A stretch of DNA of 64,000 nt from Physcomitrium patens (GCF_000002425.4 NC_037275.1:13869987-13933986), one strand, 5' to 3'; positions 12,638 through 24,059 are shown, counted from the stretch's first letter. Numbers and translations are program-made. The notes: generated from the letters alone by a model not told the origin.

Positions 12638-14881
12638 TACAAGACCAACATTGAAGATGAGCTTAGAGTGAAATTTCTTGATCAAGCTTAGGCAATTGAA
12701 ATCAAAGAGATGGTGAAGAAAACTACCAAGGCTTCAATTCAATAGTTAAAAGATGAAGAGATCCTAGAACCTAATATGCAAGAAGCGCAAAGGGGTGAAA
12801 AATTCAAGCCAATAAAGAGGTTGGCTAAAAAAAAAGATTTTGTTCAAAAAAAAAAAATTGATCCACTTTGGAAGAAAGAAGAAATGAGACTCACAAAGAG
12901 TAAGAAGCACCTATACCAAAGACCATAGGAAAACAATAAGAAGCTCAAATTTTTCATTGTAAAGAAGATGAGAGTCATAAAAAGAGAAGAAATGCCATAT
13001 CACAAATGCAAAGTACTTCTAAAACATCCAAAACTTCAATAGAAAATTCAACGATAGAAAAACCTAATATTTTTTCTTTTAATGAAGTTGAAGAAATGAT
13101 AAAAAAAATTAATAGAAGAAAAGAATTGAGAATTCAAAAAAAAGATGGAAGAGAATCAATTTCTAATTAACTCTCTAATGAAAGAAAATATGAAGAAAAA
13201 AGCCTTGATAGCAAGCCAAAAAAATAAGTCAAATTTTTATAGAGCTAAAATTAACTAATCTAAGAAGTGATAAGGCACAGAGTATAAGAGAATCATGATG
13301 AGGTTTCTCAAGGAGATAGAATATTGGCACTTAGCAAATGATATTGAAATCGACATGGATAGGATTAGAACTTTGTTGGCTCTATCAAAAGGATGTATAT
13401 TAGATTGATTTGGTAGAGAAATCAATTCTAATCTTAACTTTTCTAAAGACACTACTTATAGCAAAGTATGTAATAGATTCATTAGGAGATTTGAGAGAAA
13501 AAGACAAAATTTCATAAAAAGATTGTAATTCCTCAAGCATAGATAGGAAGCAGGTAAAATCTTGTTCCTCAAGAATGTTGGCAACTTCCAAATTTAGTTA
13601 GCTTATATTTAATTAGATTATAAGAAATGCTTGTTACTATTTTTTTACAATGGATTGAGCATGATGACTAAAAAAAAGTACTAAGAAAGAAAGACTATTA
13701 CTACCAAAATCAATAATGTTTTTACTTTAACAGCTTAATTAAAAATAGAAAAAAAAATTGATTATGGAAAATTAAGCATCTTGACTTGAACTTAAAAAAT
13801 CAAGCCAAGCTTCTAAGAGGGAGCTAAACTCTTCCATAGCAACAAGCCATCTCTTCTATTTTTGAAAAAAAAGGTTTGAAGATACAAGACCTCAATTTAT
13901 CAAGCCTAAGGCAAAAGAAATCCAAGGAAGTAGTTATAAGAAGGTAAAATCAAGTGCATTTGGCATGACTTGTTTTAAATATTAATAAAAAAGATACTAC
14001 ATTAATAATTTTAAAAATTAAAAAATTAAAAAAAAAATAAGTAAAATTCCTAACACTTCTTTATTTTTTAAGATTTGAAAAAGCAAGATGCTTGAACTGA
14101 TGAATTTTAATAAGAAGGTCTTAATAAGAGACGGAAGTTTCAAAAAAAATATCACCTTGACAAGTTTATATAAAAAGCTTATTTATTTGAGTTCTAAAGT
14201 TAAAAGTACTAAGGTCTTAATGCTGATTGATATAAGTATAAGTAACTCATTTATAAGCCCAATATGTACCAAAAGTTTGCAGTTGGCTTAAAAAACAACC
14301 AAAGAAGTGAAGATGTTATTTGCCCAATGTAGAAAGATGACCAATTTGGTTATATAGAATATGAAGTTCAAGTTTTGGAACAAAAGATTTCAAGAAATCT
14401 TCACGATTTGTAACCTTAATGGAATAAACATAGTATTAGAGACTACCTTCTTAGATTTCTATAGAGTAGAGCTTTGATAGAAGTGTAAGTTGAAAGTAGT
14501 CATGGTTGGAATAAATGAAAAAGTGATAGACTTTTCTTTCACAAACCTCCTTATATTATACAAGTTAATAATTTCTATAGTTTTTCAAAGTGAGTTAGAA
14601 AAAAAACAATTCCTCTTGGACTTAAAAAGTAGCAATTTTTATTATAATTATATAAATGACTTCCGTGATAATAGAAAGAAGTTGGTAAATACCACTCCAT
14701 ATTTTGACAAACTTATGTAAGATCTCTTGTTGGAATTTATTGATGTATTGATCAATGAATTATTAAAAAAACTTCCACCTAATAGAATTGTGGATTATAA
14801 GATTGACTTAGTTCAAGGGTTGTAACTTCCAAGCAAGATGACTTATTAATTGAATCAAATTGAACTAAGTGAATTCAAGAA

Positions 14882-14886
14882 GCAAC
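14882..14886. repeat. Target-site duplication GCAAC (left)
   Basis: Five bases directly before the left LTR, repeated at 21,037-21,041. They fix both element ends and show insertion by a 5-bp staggered cut, as expected of Ty3/gypsy integrase. Confidence 0.9.
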
Positions 14887-15319
14887 TGTCACGGACACAA
14901 AATACAGACTTGAAATCTAACAAGAAATTCAAGAAGAAGTGGCAAAACTAGATTAAACAGATGAGTACAAGAACAACACCAGAAATGTGAGCTAGAACTC
15001 CAAGAGATGTGTTGTCGAGACTGAAGAACCCTTCAGCCTCGACTCCTATATATACTACTGAATAGGAAGCTTCTCGAGCTACTTCTGCTAACTAGGACGC
15101 TTCTCCAACAACTTCTACTAATTAGGAAACTTCTCGAGCAACTTCATAGAATCTATCAGAATATTTTAGAACCTTTTAAGAATATTCTAGAACCTTCTAA
15201 GAGAATCTTTAGGGAATATTCTAAGAATCTTCTAGAACCTTCTAAAAGAATCTTTAGAGAATCTTTAGAGAATATTCTAGAAGAATATTTGAAGAATCTT
15301 CTAATGTATGTCCATGATA
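14887..15319 (-). repeat. 3' LTR of the young chromovirus
   Basis: 433 bp; begins TGTCACGGACAC and ends ATGTCCATGATA on the plus strand. It carries repeated 'tctagaaccttctaa' units and one more of these (~20 bp) than the 5' LTR, which explains the length difference. A purine-rich stretch on the minus strand just inside (about 15,320-15,336) fits a polypurine tract. Confidence 0.9.
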
Positions 15320-15399
15320 TCACCTCCTCTTCTAACTTCGAGGTCTCCGAGAAGCAATGTTGTTATCAGTCAATACCAACGCAAGAAAATGAAAATCTG

Positions 15400-15723
15400 T
15401 CATATCACATCCGCTATGAATTCCAATTGTTGTTCGCGAGGCAAATGATTCATCGGCCCTTGGAGCCAACGGTAGTGACCAACACCTTCAACCTCTAACC
15501 AAGCGTGGACTTCTGTGTCTTCATTGTGAAACTGTCCTCCAAACACACCTTCTGGCTGACCGTCGTAGGCAGGCTCGACCTCAAATACAATTACTAGTGA
15601 TCTGTTGCTCGGTATCCTCCGACGTCGTCGTGGTGCAGGCGGTTCTTCATCTCGCGGTCGTCTTCGTGAGCTAGTCGCTTGAGATGACATAACAAGTGTA
15701 GTATCTTGACTATCCATGTCCAA
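15400..15723 (-). mobile_element. Extra 107-codon ORF between pol and 3' LTR of the chromovirus
   Basis: An ATG-started open frame follows the chromodomain end by about 120 bp, on the same strand. The product begins MDMDSQDTTLVMSSQ, has a strongly basic patch (SSRRRPRDEEPPAPRRRRR, nuclear-signal-like) and then an acidic, aromatic C-terminal half (VFEVEPAYDG...HAWLEVEGVGHYRWL). I do not recognise it. Chromoviruses normally stop after integrase, so this may be an accessory protein, part of a 3' untranslated region that happens to be open, or captured sequence. Codon composition resembles the neighbouring pol. Confidence 0.5.
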
Positions 15724-15843
15724 AGGCTAAAATGATGAGAGCAAATTATAGTTGCTAACAAAGTTCTACACTATCGAACTATGGGTTTTGGAGGTGCCCT
15801 CCCCCCTTTTTATGCTACTTGATGAGCAAGCTTCAGCAAGAAG

Positions 15844-18800
15844 CTATCGTTGAATCGGCTTAGGTTTATGAGGATATCGTTGATGAAATTCTTGTACCTT
15901 TTTTGGTGCATTGGCAAGATTTTCGGCACGCTCCCACGTTCGTTCATTGATGTCGTATCCACTCCAATGCACTAAATACTCCAATTTTCTCCTATTACGC
16001 CGTGAATCTAGTACCTTTTCCACCTCGTATTCCTCATGGTTTTCAATTTCGATACTTGGTGGCGGACTTTGTACTCTTTGGGGAAAAGCTGACTCTCGAT
16101 AAGGTTCCAACAAAGACATGTGAAAGACTGGATGTACCTTCATAGTAGCTGGTAACTCCAGACGATATGCCACCGGATTGATCTGCTTCCCGATAACAAA
16201 TGGCCCTAATCTCCGATAGTCCAATTTGTCACATGGCCGCTTGGTCTTGATATTCCGTCGAAGAAGCCATACTTTACTTCCAACTTTAAAAGTAGGCGCC
16301 TCATTTCGATATTTATCTGCAGATGCCTTGTAACTCTCTTGGGCAGATTGCAATTGAAGCTTCAACGTCGCTTGAAGCTCCGATAGTTGCTTCACAAATC
16401 CTTCAGCTGCTGGGTTGTTATTTGCTGAAGAACTCAATAAATCGAGCTTGGGGTGGTATCCGTAGTTGGAGAAGAATGGTGTTTGTTGAGTTGACGCATG
16501 AAGAGTGTTGTTGTATGCGAACTCAGCAAGCGGTAGATATGCAGTCCAATCATCTTGTTGATAGTTGATGCTGCATCGTAAATATTGCTCCAAAACTTGA
16601 TTCACCCGCTCCGTTTGACCGTCAGTTTGAGGATGAAAAGCCGAAGAGAGCTTAATATCCACCTTCAATATCTCAAAGAGGGACCTCCAAAACTTGGATA
16701 CAAACTGAGTACCTCGATCCGACACGATATCATCTGGTAGGCCATGATAACGATATATGTTATCAAGAAAGAGTCTTGCGGTGTCTTCACTTGACGATGT
16801 TTTCTTGCAAGGCACGAAATGCGCCATCTTTGTAAATCGATCCACCACAACAAAGATGCTGTCAAATGAATTCGATGGCGGTAGGTCCGTAATGAAGTCC
16901 ATAGAAACTGAAGACCATGGTCGGTGCGGAATAGGCAATGGCTGAAGAAGTCCATACGGACGATGTCGAGGGATCTTGGATCTTGAACAAACATCACAAG
17001 AAAGGACAAATTCCTTCACATCCTTCCACATTTGGGGCCACCAAAAATCTCGTGAAATGAGCTCCAAAGTCTTGTTGAATCCAAAATGTCCCGCAGCTGG
17101 AAAGTCGTGGCGAGATTGAAGTACTCGGAGTCGAGTTGGTCCTTTCGGGATATACAACCGCTCCTCAAAATACAGAAGATCTCCCTCCACCTTAAACTTG
17201 TCATTATCGACATGTTGTTTGATGTCAAGAGCTATAGAATCCTCAATGGTCGCAGTACGTACCTCGCTGAGGAAGCCGTCATCGATAGTTGCAACAGTAG
17301 CAAAAATCCTGAATTTTTCTGGTTTCAACAATGTTGTACATTGTTGATCAAACGCTGCTTCTCCAGCCTTTGGCGCAAGATACGATCTCCTCGATAATGC
17401 GTCAGATAATCCTTGCTGTTTTCCAGGGCGGTAGGTGATAATAAAGTCAAATCGTGATAGAGACATATTCCATCGAGCTTGACGACGATTCAAAATTCGA
17501 GTTGTCATGAAGTACTCCAAATTCTTGTGGTCCGTATAAACAGTCACTGGATGTGCAGCTCCTTCGAGGAAGTGACGCCACTCTTGGAAGGCATCCACTA
17601 TAGCAAGCAGCTCTTTGTCGTGGATCTCGTAGTTGATCTCAGCAGCAGAGAACTTCCGTGAATAGAACGCAACTGGGTGAAGCTTCTTGTCTATGCCCAT
17701 CTGTGAAAGCACAGCTCCCAAAGCAAAATCTGAAGCATCGATCTCTAAATAGAAAGCCTTTGCTAAGTCAAGGTGTACCAAGATTGGAGCCGTAGTGAAT
17801 GCCGTCTTGAGATCTTGAAATGCTTTTGCTGCTTGTGATCCCCATTCGAGCTTGTCTTTGCTTGTTAGACGCGTGAGTGGTGCAGCAACTTGAGAATAAT
17901 TCTTGATGAAGATCCGATAGAAGTTAGAAAATCCAAGAAAACACTGAACATCTCTAACCGTCTTCGGAACTTCCCAAGATATAATTGCTTCTACCTTTTT
18001 TGGATCCATCTTCAAGCCCTCTGTAGTCGCAATGAAGCCTAAAAATTCCATCTCATTCTGGTGAAATTGACACTTCTCCAACTTAGCATAGAGTCCTCGT
18101 TCGCATAGTTTTTCAAGAACCAAACAAACGTGCTTCTCATGTTCTTCTTCATTCTTGGAAAATATCAAAATATCATCCAGATAGATGACAACAAAGTCAT
18201 CGAGGTACTCCCGAAAGATGTCGTTCATCATATGCTGAAAGACTGCTGGAGCATTGGTAAGACCAAAAGGCATGACATTATACTCAAAATGGCCATACCT
18301 TGTACGAAAGGCTGTCTTCCATTCATCTCCTTCTTTGATTCGCACAAGGTTGTAGGCTCCTCTTAAATCAATCTTTGTAAAAATCCTTGCACGTCCAAGT
18401 TGATCTAAGAGGCCGGAGATCAAAGGTAAGGGATAGCGATTTTTCTTGGTCACCTTGTTGAGTCCTCGGTAGTCCACGCACATCCGCAGTGAGCCATCCT
18501 TTTTCTTCACGAATAGGATTGGTGCTCCAGCTGGCGACTTTGAATGTCAAATAAAATTCTTAGCTAGATTCTCATCGATGTACTTCCGCAATTCTGCCAA
18601 CTCCGTCTGCGATAGGTTGTATATTGGACCAAAAGGTGGTTGTGCTCCTTCCTCTAAGTCTATGGCGCAATCATATGGTCGATGTTCCGGCAGTATATCG
18701 GCGTTCTTCTTCTGAAACACGTCTTCAAAATCCCTATATTGCTCTGGTATATTCGATGTTGAGATATTCTCGCCGCTAGTTGGAGCTGCATAAATGACAA

Positions 18801-19314
18801 ATGGTGTGCCTTCCTTGGACGATCTTAGGAACGCTCTCGCTCCAATAAACATGGATTTCTTCATAAAGGTTCTACCAACAAGTTTATTATTATTTTTTTC
18901 AGGAAATGTTATCCTTCGTAGCCTCCAATCAATGGACGGATTATGATCTTCTAACCAAGAAAGACCAAGGATAATAGGGCTTGATGGGGTTCTAATAATA
19001 TTAAAAATAACGTGACTACTATGGTCCTTAAACACCACTTCTATAGGTTCTGATTCGTGGGTAACGTTGCCTGACAATAAGGATCGTCCATCTATCACCT
19101 CTACGTGAACAGGTTTGGACTTCTGTACTAAACGGATCTTGTGGCGTTTAGCAAACTCTTCATCTAAAAAACAAGTAGATGCCCCCGAATCCAATAAAGC
19201 TAAAGTTTTTTGTTTTTGAGGGCCTAAAAACAAAGGAATTGTAAAACAACGGGCAGGTTGGACAGAGAAGGAGGAACCTGATTGTTGTCGTGATATTAGA
19301 TTGTCCAGCCGCAC
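15844..19314 (-). mobile_element. Protease-RT-RNase H-integrase-chromodomain region
   Basis: Polyprotein of the replication enzymes. In order it shows an aspartic protease (LLDSGASTCFLDEEFA); reverse transcriptase with the YLDDILIF catalytic box (about 18,190); RNase H (EIDASDFALGAVLSQ; YTDHKNLEYFM); integrase with an HHCC zinc finger (H...H...CDVCSRSK), the D,D,E core (MDFITDLPPS; SDRGTQFVSKFW; HPQTDGQTERVNQ) and a GPF/Y-type module (RRLGPFVIGKQINPVAYRL); and a C-terminal chromodomain (YEVEKVLDSRRNRRKLEYLV, then HWSGYDINERTWE). The aromatic chromodomain positions look retained (Y, W, W-type). This organisation defines a plant chromovirus. Confidence 0.9.
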
Positions 19315-19319
19315 GGTTC

Positions 19320-20321
19320 CTACTGTGGCTGGGCGTCGTCGTTTTCCGGAATCATCGCACTTCTAGTCTTGACAGGGTGCCAATTTTGCTTCTTTGGGCA
19401 ATTTCCAACCTTATGACCTTCTTCTCCACAGTACAAACATAACCCTTCCTCCATACGCCGTTTCTTCTCTGTTGGAGTAAGAGATCGGACACGCGCCGTG
19501 TCGATTTGCATGTCTGTTGCCTCCGAATGTGAGTTTAAGCTATTTGCAGACATAGTCACATTGTAACGAGTCATTTGGTGTCTTGGACGTTGGTCTTGGC
19601 GACGCTGGAATAGGCGGTTGTCACACTTTACAGCTTGGCTAATAGCTTCGTTGAGCGTTTGAGGATCAGGAAGAGATAACAGCAAGTCCTTCACATCATC
19701 CTTCAAGCCCCAATAAAACTGACTCACCAACGCCTCTTCACCCCAATTAATGTCACTTGCCAATTGTCTGAAATCCGAGGCATAGACTGATGTAGAGCGT
19801 GTTCCTTGTCATAGCGATCGGATCTTTGTTGTAGCCCATCGAACTTTATCATGCTCACCAAATGCTTCTGCAAACGCCTCCAAGAACGTTTCAAAGTTGC
19901 TCAGGATTGGCGATCGCTTCTCGAACAAGGGAGTAAACCAAGACAAAGCTTGTGCTGTAAGCAAGGTTCCAACAAGCCCAACACGCGCTTCCTCCGTCGG
20001 ATAACGTTCGGGCTGTAAAATTGTTATCAACCTGATTTGGTTGACAAAACCTCGAAACTTGGAATGAGTTCCATCAAACTTATCCGGAAGACTAACTCGA
20101 GGCTCCTTTCGTTGTAGGACTACTCGATCTTGTTGAAATGGAGGTAGAACTACTTCTTCTAGGGCAGAAGTTTGAGGCTGATATGCTTTAGATGGCGCTA
20201 TCCCAGATGCTCCATTGTTATGGAGTCCTACTATGACTCCTTCGATCTCTGTTGTCCTATGTGACAACGAGGCAAGAGCATTTATGATGGCGTCTAGTTT
20301 GGATTCCAAACTTTCAGCCAT
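19320..20321 (-). mobile_element. gag region of the young chromovirus
   Basis: Encodes the structural protein of the virus-like particle. It starts at an ATG (MAESLESKLDAIINAL) after the leader, has a coiled-coil-like N-terminus, a retrotrans_gag-type central part (FDGTHSKFRGFVNQIRLI; WFTPLFEKRSP; FLEAFAEAFG) and a single CCHC zinc knuckle near the end (CLYCGEEGHKVGNCP, matching CX2CX4HX4C). Base composition is like the pol part and unlike the flanking relics. The reading frame is not continuous across the gag-pol region. Confidence 0.85.
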
Positions 20322-20394
20322 TTTAACGTCTTAACCTTCGGCTAACCTTCAGAAAGAAGAAAAAAGAGTTTTGACAAGAGGACAATATTGGTTC

Positions 20395-20580
20395 AGAGGA
20401 GAGTACTCCGCAACCTCTAAAACGCCTTAAGACTCCAAGATGAGGGGTAATCCACTCTCTCCAAGAAGAATAAGGCTCCAATATTGAGAAAGAAGAGATA
20501 TCAGTTTAGAGGAGGGTAATCCGCAACCTCTAAAACACTAGCGCACCTTCAAGAAGAGGGGTAATCCACTCTCTAACAAG
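20395..20580 (-). repeat. Tandem ~115-bp repeat in the chromovirus leader
   Basis: Two units share 'ccgcaacctctaaaac' (about 20,408 and 20,521) and 'aggggtaatccactctct' (about 20,443 and 20,557). They lie between primer site and gag. A single eroded unit, with 'tctgcaacttctaa' and 'gtaatccactctt', is visible in the old copy near 3,410-3,470. The place suits an RNA packaging, dimerisation or translation signal, but no function is shown. Confidence 0.75.
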
Positions 20581-20586
20581 AAGGAA

Positions 20587-20601
20587 CTAGCTCTGATACC
20601 A
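20587..20601 (-). other. Primer-binding site, initiator-Met tRNA type
   Basis: On the minus strand this reads TGGTATCAGAGCTAG, the standard complement of plant initiator methionine tRNA. It lies 23 bp inside the LTR edge, an unusually wide gap; the target duplication fixes the LTR end, so the gap is real. The old copy near 3,480-3,515 shows a similar spacing. Confidence 0.85.
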
Positions 20602-20624
20602 GTGAAAATGCAGTCTCGACAAAC

Positions 20625-21036
20625 TGTCACGGACACAAAATTCAGACTTGAAATCTAACAAGAAGTTCAAGAAGAAGTGGCAAAACTAGATTAAACAGAT
20701 GAGTACAAGAACAACACCAGAAAGGTGAGCTAGAACTCCAAGAGATGTATTGTCGAGACTGAAGAACCCTTCAGCCTCGACTCCTATATATACTACTGAA
20801 TAGGAAGCTTCTCGAGCTACTTCTGCTAACTAGGACGCTTCTCCAACAACTTCTACTAACTAGGAAACTTCTCGAGCAACTTCCTAGAATCTATCAGAAT
20901 ATTCTAGAACCTTCTAAGAGAATCTTTAGGGAATATTCTAAGAATCTTCTAGAACCTTCTAAAGGAATCTTTAGAGAATCTTTAGAGAATATTCTAGAAG
21001 AATATTTGAAAAATCTTCCAATGTATGTCCATGACA
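20625..21036 (-). repeat. 5' LTR of the young chromovirus
   Basis: 412 bp; plus-strand edges TGTCACGGAC and CCATGACA. Promoter-like 'ctcctatatatactactg' (about 20,779) is shared by both LTRs and could be the TATA region of the minus-strand transcript. Confidence 0.9.
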
Positions 21037-21041
21037 GCAAC
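21037..21041. repeat. Target-site duplication GCAAC (right)
   Basis: Matches 14,882-14,886 exactly and sits at the right border of the young element, within the reverse-transcriptase region of the host element. Confidence 0.9.
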
Positions 21042-21809
21042 TCAATGATTTGCTTGAGAAGAACTACATTAGGCAAAGTAAATCCCTATTTGGAGCCCCA
21101 ATATTTTTTGTGAGCAAAAAAGATGGAAAAATAAAGATTGATAATTAACCTTTGAATAAGATCACTATAAAAAAATATAAATAAATAAATAAATAAATAA
21201 CTATCTATTTCTAAGAATTGATAAATTATTGGATAAGCTAAGTGCTAAGAAGTATTTTAGTTTGATTGATCTTAAGAGTGGTTACTACCAAATAAGGATT
21301 GCTTAGGAAGATATAAAAAAGATGGCTTATAGAATTAGATATGGTTCTTATGAATTTGTAGTTATGCTCTTTGGGTTGTGCAATGCTCTAGCAACATTCA
21401 TCATATTGAAAAACTCAATCTTTCATAAGAAAAGTATCAAGTTTATATTAATATATATTGATGACATATTTGTATTTTCCAAAAGAAAAGAAGAAATTCA
21501 CAATGAACATTTGGAGATTGTCTTCAAAAAACTATGAGAGAACCAACTCTATGCTAAGAAAGAAAAAAGTGTCTTCTTTTTAGAAGAATTGGAGTTTCTA
21601 ATATATATTATCAATAGAAATAGACTTATGCCAAATATGAAAAATATCAAACTGATCAAAATGTGGAAAGCACCAAAAACATAAAAAGATGTGAGGTTTA
21701 TCCTAGGATTAGCAAACTACTATATAAATTTCATAAAGAACGTATTTAAGATTGCTAATCTCATTATGAGCCTCTTAAAGATAGATAGCAAGTCTATAAA
21801 GTGGGACGT

Positions 21810-22598
21810 TGTCGGGGTAGAGAGAATTTGCCTCAAGAAAGCGCCAAGCTTTTGGCTACCACTAAATACTCAATCAAATCTAAGATATAAAAGTATCAAG
21901 TTTATATATATAATACATTCCCTTTTAGAGCAATTACATCAATACATAAGCCCAAGTACCAAGAAAATATCCAAATGTATGATAAAGTATCTTAAAACCT
22001 TATATATCTTTATGAAAAATATTTCTTGAACTTCAACAACTCATATTTCATGTTTGGATCATCCAAAAAAATCCTAAATTTTACATAAAGTACTAATATA
22101 CTTTCAAAAACTACCAAAAAAAAAATTCAATTGCAAATTCGTTACAAATCTTGAGATATCACAAAAATCCTAATAATAGCTTTAAATCCTAACTTACATA
22201 TATTTGCATGCTATTTTCTTCATACCTCACAAAATAAGTACTCAAATACCATGAAACTTTGATCTATAGCTTTTCAACCTAATAAATTATACTTACAAAA
22301 AATTTGAGCCAAAAATTCGTCTAAAAACTCAAGATATGGCTCCAACCATTACTATCAACAAAATGACTCACTTACTGCCTTTGAATTACATGTGCTGTCT
22401 TCAATGCCCCATAACTCCTTCATTCAGACTTGGAATTCATCAAAAAATATACGTAAAGTATATTAAAAAAAAATGTTCTTTCCAACTCTAGTCACCGATC
22501 TTTCATTGCTCTCCGTACGCATATGTTATGCTTCAAAGAGTGACAATAGGTACAATTTTGACACCTTAACTTTGAATACTTATATCTCCTTCATAAAA
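21810..22598 (-). repeat. Truncated inverted LTR copy of family C
   Basis: Reverse complement of 4,507-5,292. The left end begins TGTCGGGGTAGAG, matching the 3' LTR edge '...ctctctatcctgaca'. At 22,598 all similarity stops abruptly, while the plus-strand copy continues as LTR. It sits in the pol region of the family B element. No target duplication was found, so it arrived as a fragment or was cut by a later rearrangement. Confidence 0.75.
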
Positions 22599-22724
22599 TA
22601 AGGAATGAGTTCTTATTATTCAAAGAACTTATTTCTTAAAAAGTCAAATTTTTAATGAAGATATTGATTCTCTTAAATGGAAGAGGGTATAAGGATGAAA
22701 ATGAATTGACCCTTGTACTTACTT

Positions 22725-23327
22725 GAGGTAAGTGTAAGCTAAGGATTTGTTAATGCCTAAGAAGAATCTATGGTATAGTAGCAAAAAAATGGTTGGAAGA
22801 GCCACCTTCTTGATCTTAAGGTAAACTTTACTTAGGGGCACAAGGCACATTGCAAGAATATTTCTAATATCAATGTGAGTTTCAAGTATGTTCATCTATA
22901 TCTTGCATGCTTAGACTTCTTAAGTAAACTTAATTTAAGTGGTTAAGAGTCAATTCAAGAAATGTATGTTGTTTTTTTAGATGACTCCTTGAGTTGTGAC
23001 CAAAATAGTATCATGGCATAGTATAAAGATATGGGTCTAGCATGACGGCACGTTTCATCAAGAAAATAGGGCACGGCACTATAAAGACTCATAGTGCATT
23101 ATAGATTGAAGTGCACCTAAAGGTCGTAACAAAATATCCAGTCGTGGTGCATCCTAAGGTTGTAATGTGACACTAAGTCACTGCTTGATGTGAGCCTAGA
23201 TCTTGAAAGACTCAAGGGATCTAAATAGAGCTGGTTTGGATTATTTTCATATTGTTTTTAAATAATAACATTACTTTTGTGAAACTTTCAAGTAATTGAG
23301 AGTCCAAAGTGTAAAAAAAACATTACA
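22725..23327 (+). repeat. 3' LTR of family B element
   Basis: Partner of 12,038-12,622; see that entry. It ends 'cattaca'. A purine-rich 'ggaagagggtataagga' stretch near 22,678-22,695 is a plausible decayed polypurine tract. No clear target-site duplication survives outside the pair. Confidence 0.75.
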
Positions 23328-23389
23328 TCTAATGAAAGATCATGTAGGTGAAGGCTCGGATCAATGAATCAAGCCATATGTGGCTTCTT

Positions 23390-24050
23390 TGGTACCATAT
23401 TGTTGCAATTAATGCATGGCATGGGCACATAAATTAATTTTTTAGCTTCAACTGCCTAGTTTGACTATGTTGTATGGATGAATTAGTGCTTCATCAACTT
23501 TAGAAATGTCGATCTATCCAAAGTACCTAATAGTAGAGAATTCACATTTTAAATCTCCTCATTTATAGCTTGATTACTCATGGCCCATGGTAATCTCTCT
23601 TGTAGAAAAAAAGACTCTTTTTTTATTGCATTCCATATAAGTTCAAAAACTTCAACCTTATTTGGACCTTGATTTGATTAATCATGCTTGTGATGTTATA
23701 GAAGGAATGCAATAACATAGTCTTTAATAATATTGTTTAGATCTCATATAAATTCTTCCAATCAGTGTGATTTGAGATAGTAAATTATGAATGGTTGGAG
23801 TAATTGATTACAAGTTATATCAAGAAAACTAATAGTACAGCGGGTGCAAAGCTTTCTCAAAGGTTTAAGAATATGTGGTGCAGCCAAGAACTTTTTCTTT
23901 CTATGGTAGATGGTAAATCTCAATGGATTCTTTTCAACTTGATTGAAAGTTTCATCTTTTAGCTACCATAGGTATTATAGTTGATACTATTTAGGTGGCT
24001 GGCCCTTTATTCCAATAATAGCCAATGGCCATCCTAAGTCCATAGAATCA
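23390..24050 (-). pseudogene. Decayed coding stretch of unknown identity
   Basis: One minus-strand frame can be followed for about 210 codons with protein-like composition despite several stops. Recognisable runs are SMDLGWPLAIIGIKGQPP, LKDETFNQVEKNPLRFTIYH, FLAAPHILKPLRKLCTRC and EVFELIWNAIKKESFFLQE. I cannot assign a family. The pattern of erosion resembles the methylated retroelements around it, so a transposon-derived protein is more likely than a host gene. It starts just outside the 3' LTR of family B. Confidence 0.4.
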
Positions 24051-24059
24051 TAAGAATGT

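Larger units (their letters stand above)
14887..21036 (-). mobile_element. Young Ty3/gypsy chromovirus (family A), nearly complete
   Basis: 6.15 kb with LTRs at 14,887-15,319 (3') and 20,625-21,036 (5') and a 5-bp target duplication GCAAC on both sides (14,882-14,886; 21,037-21,041). The order on the minus strand is 5' LTR, primer site, leader, gag, protease, reverse transcriptase, RNase H, integrase, chromodomain, a small extra ORF and 3' LTR. It is far GC-richer than its surroundings and reads almost cleanly, with about three breaks in the gag-pol frame. LTR divergence by eye is about 11-12 differences in 412 bp plus one ~20-bp duplication, so roughly 3%: a recent insertion, perhaps one to a few million years old, depending on an unknown rate. 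The chromodomain and integrase type point to the chromovirus clade that is common in moss genomes. Confidence 0.95.
12038..23327 (+). mobile_element. Old Ty3/gypsy element (family B) hosting nested insertions
   Basis: A ~590-bp LTR pair (12,038-12,622 and 22,725-23,327, same orientation) brackets the element. A primer-binding-like 'tactatcagagcc' follows the 5' LTR. Inside, on the plus strand, are gag-like sequence (about 12,650-13,560), a protease-like stretch (about 14,080-14,310, with 'KEVKMLFAQ' and 'VICNLNGI'-type surroundings) and reverse transcriptase on both sides of the young chromovirus (before 14,887; after 21,036, with SLFGAPIFFVSKKDG and an IYIDD box near 21,450). After the RT/RNase H start a truncated LTR of family C is embedded (21,810-22,598) and integrase is not seen. 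Heavily broken. The LTRs are strongly diverged, so it is much older than its guest. Confidence 0.8.

Noticed and set aside
15911-18366. Several plus-strand frames within the young chromovirus
   Set aside because: Antisense shadows of the intact-looking minus-strand pol region.
22599-22724. Search for a target duplication beside the inverted LTR fragment
   Set aside because: Flanks at 21,805-21,809 and after 22,598 do not match; the fragment is truncated, so a clean solo-LTR insertion could not be claimed.
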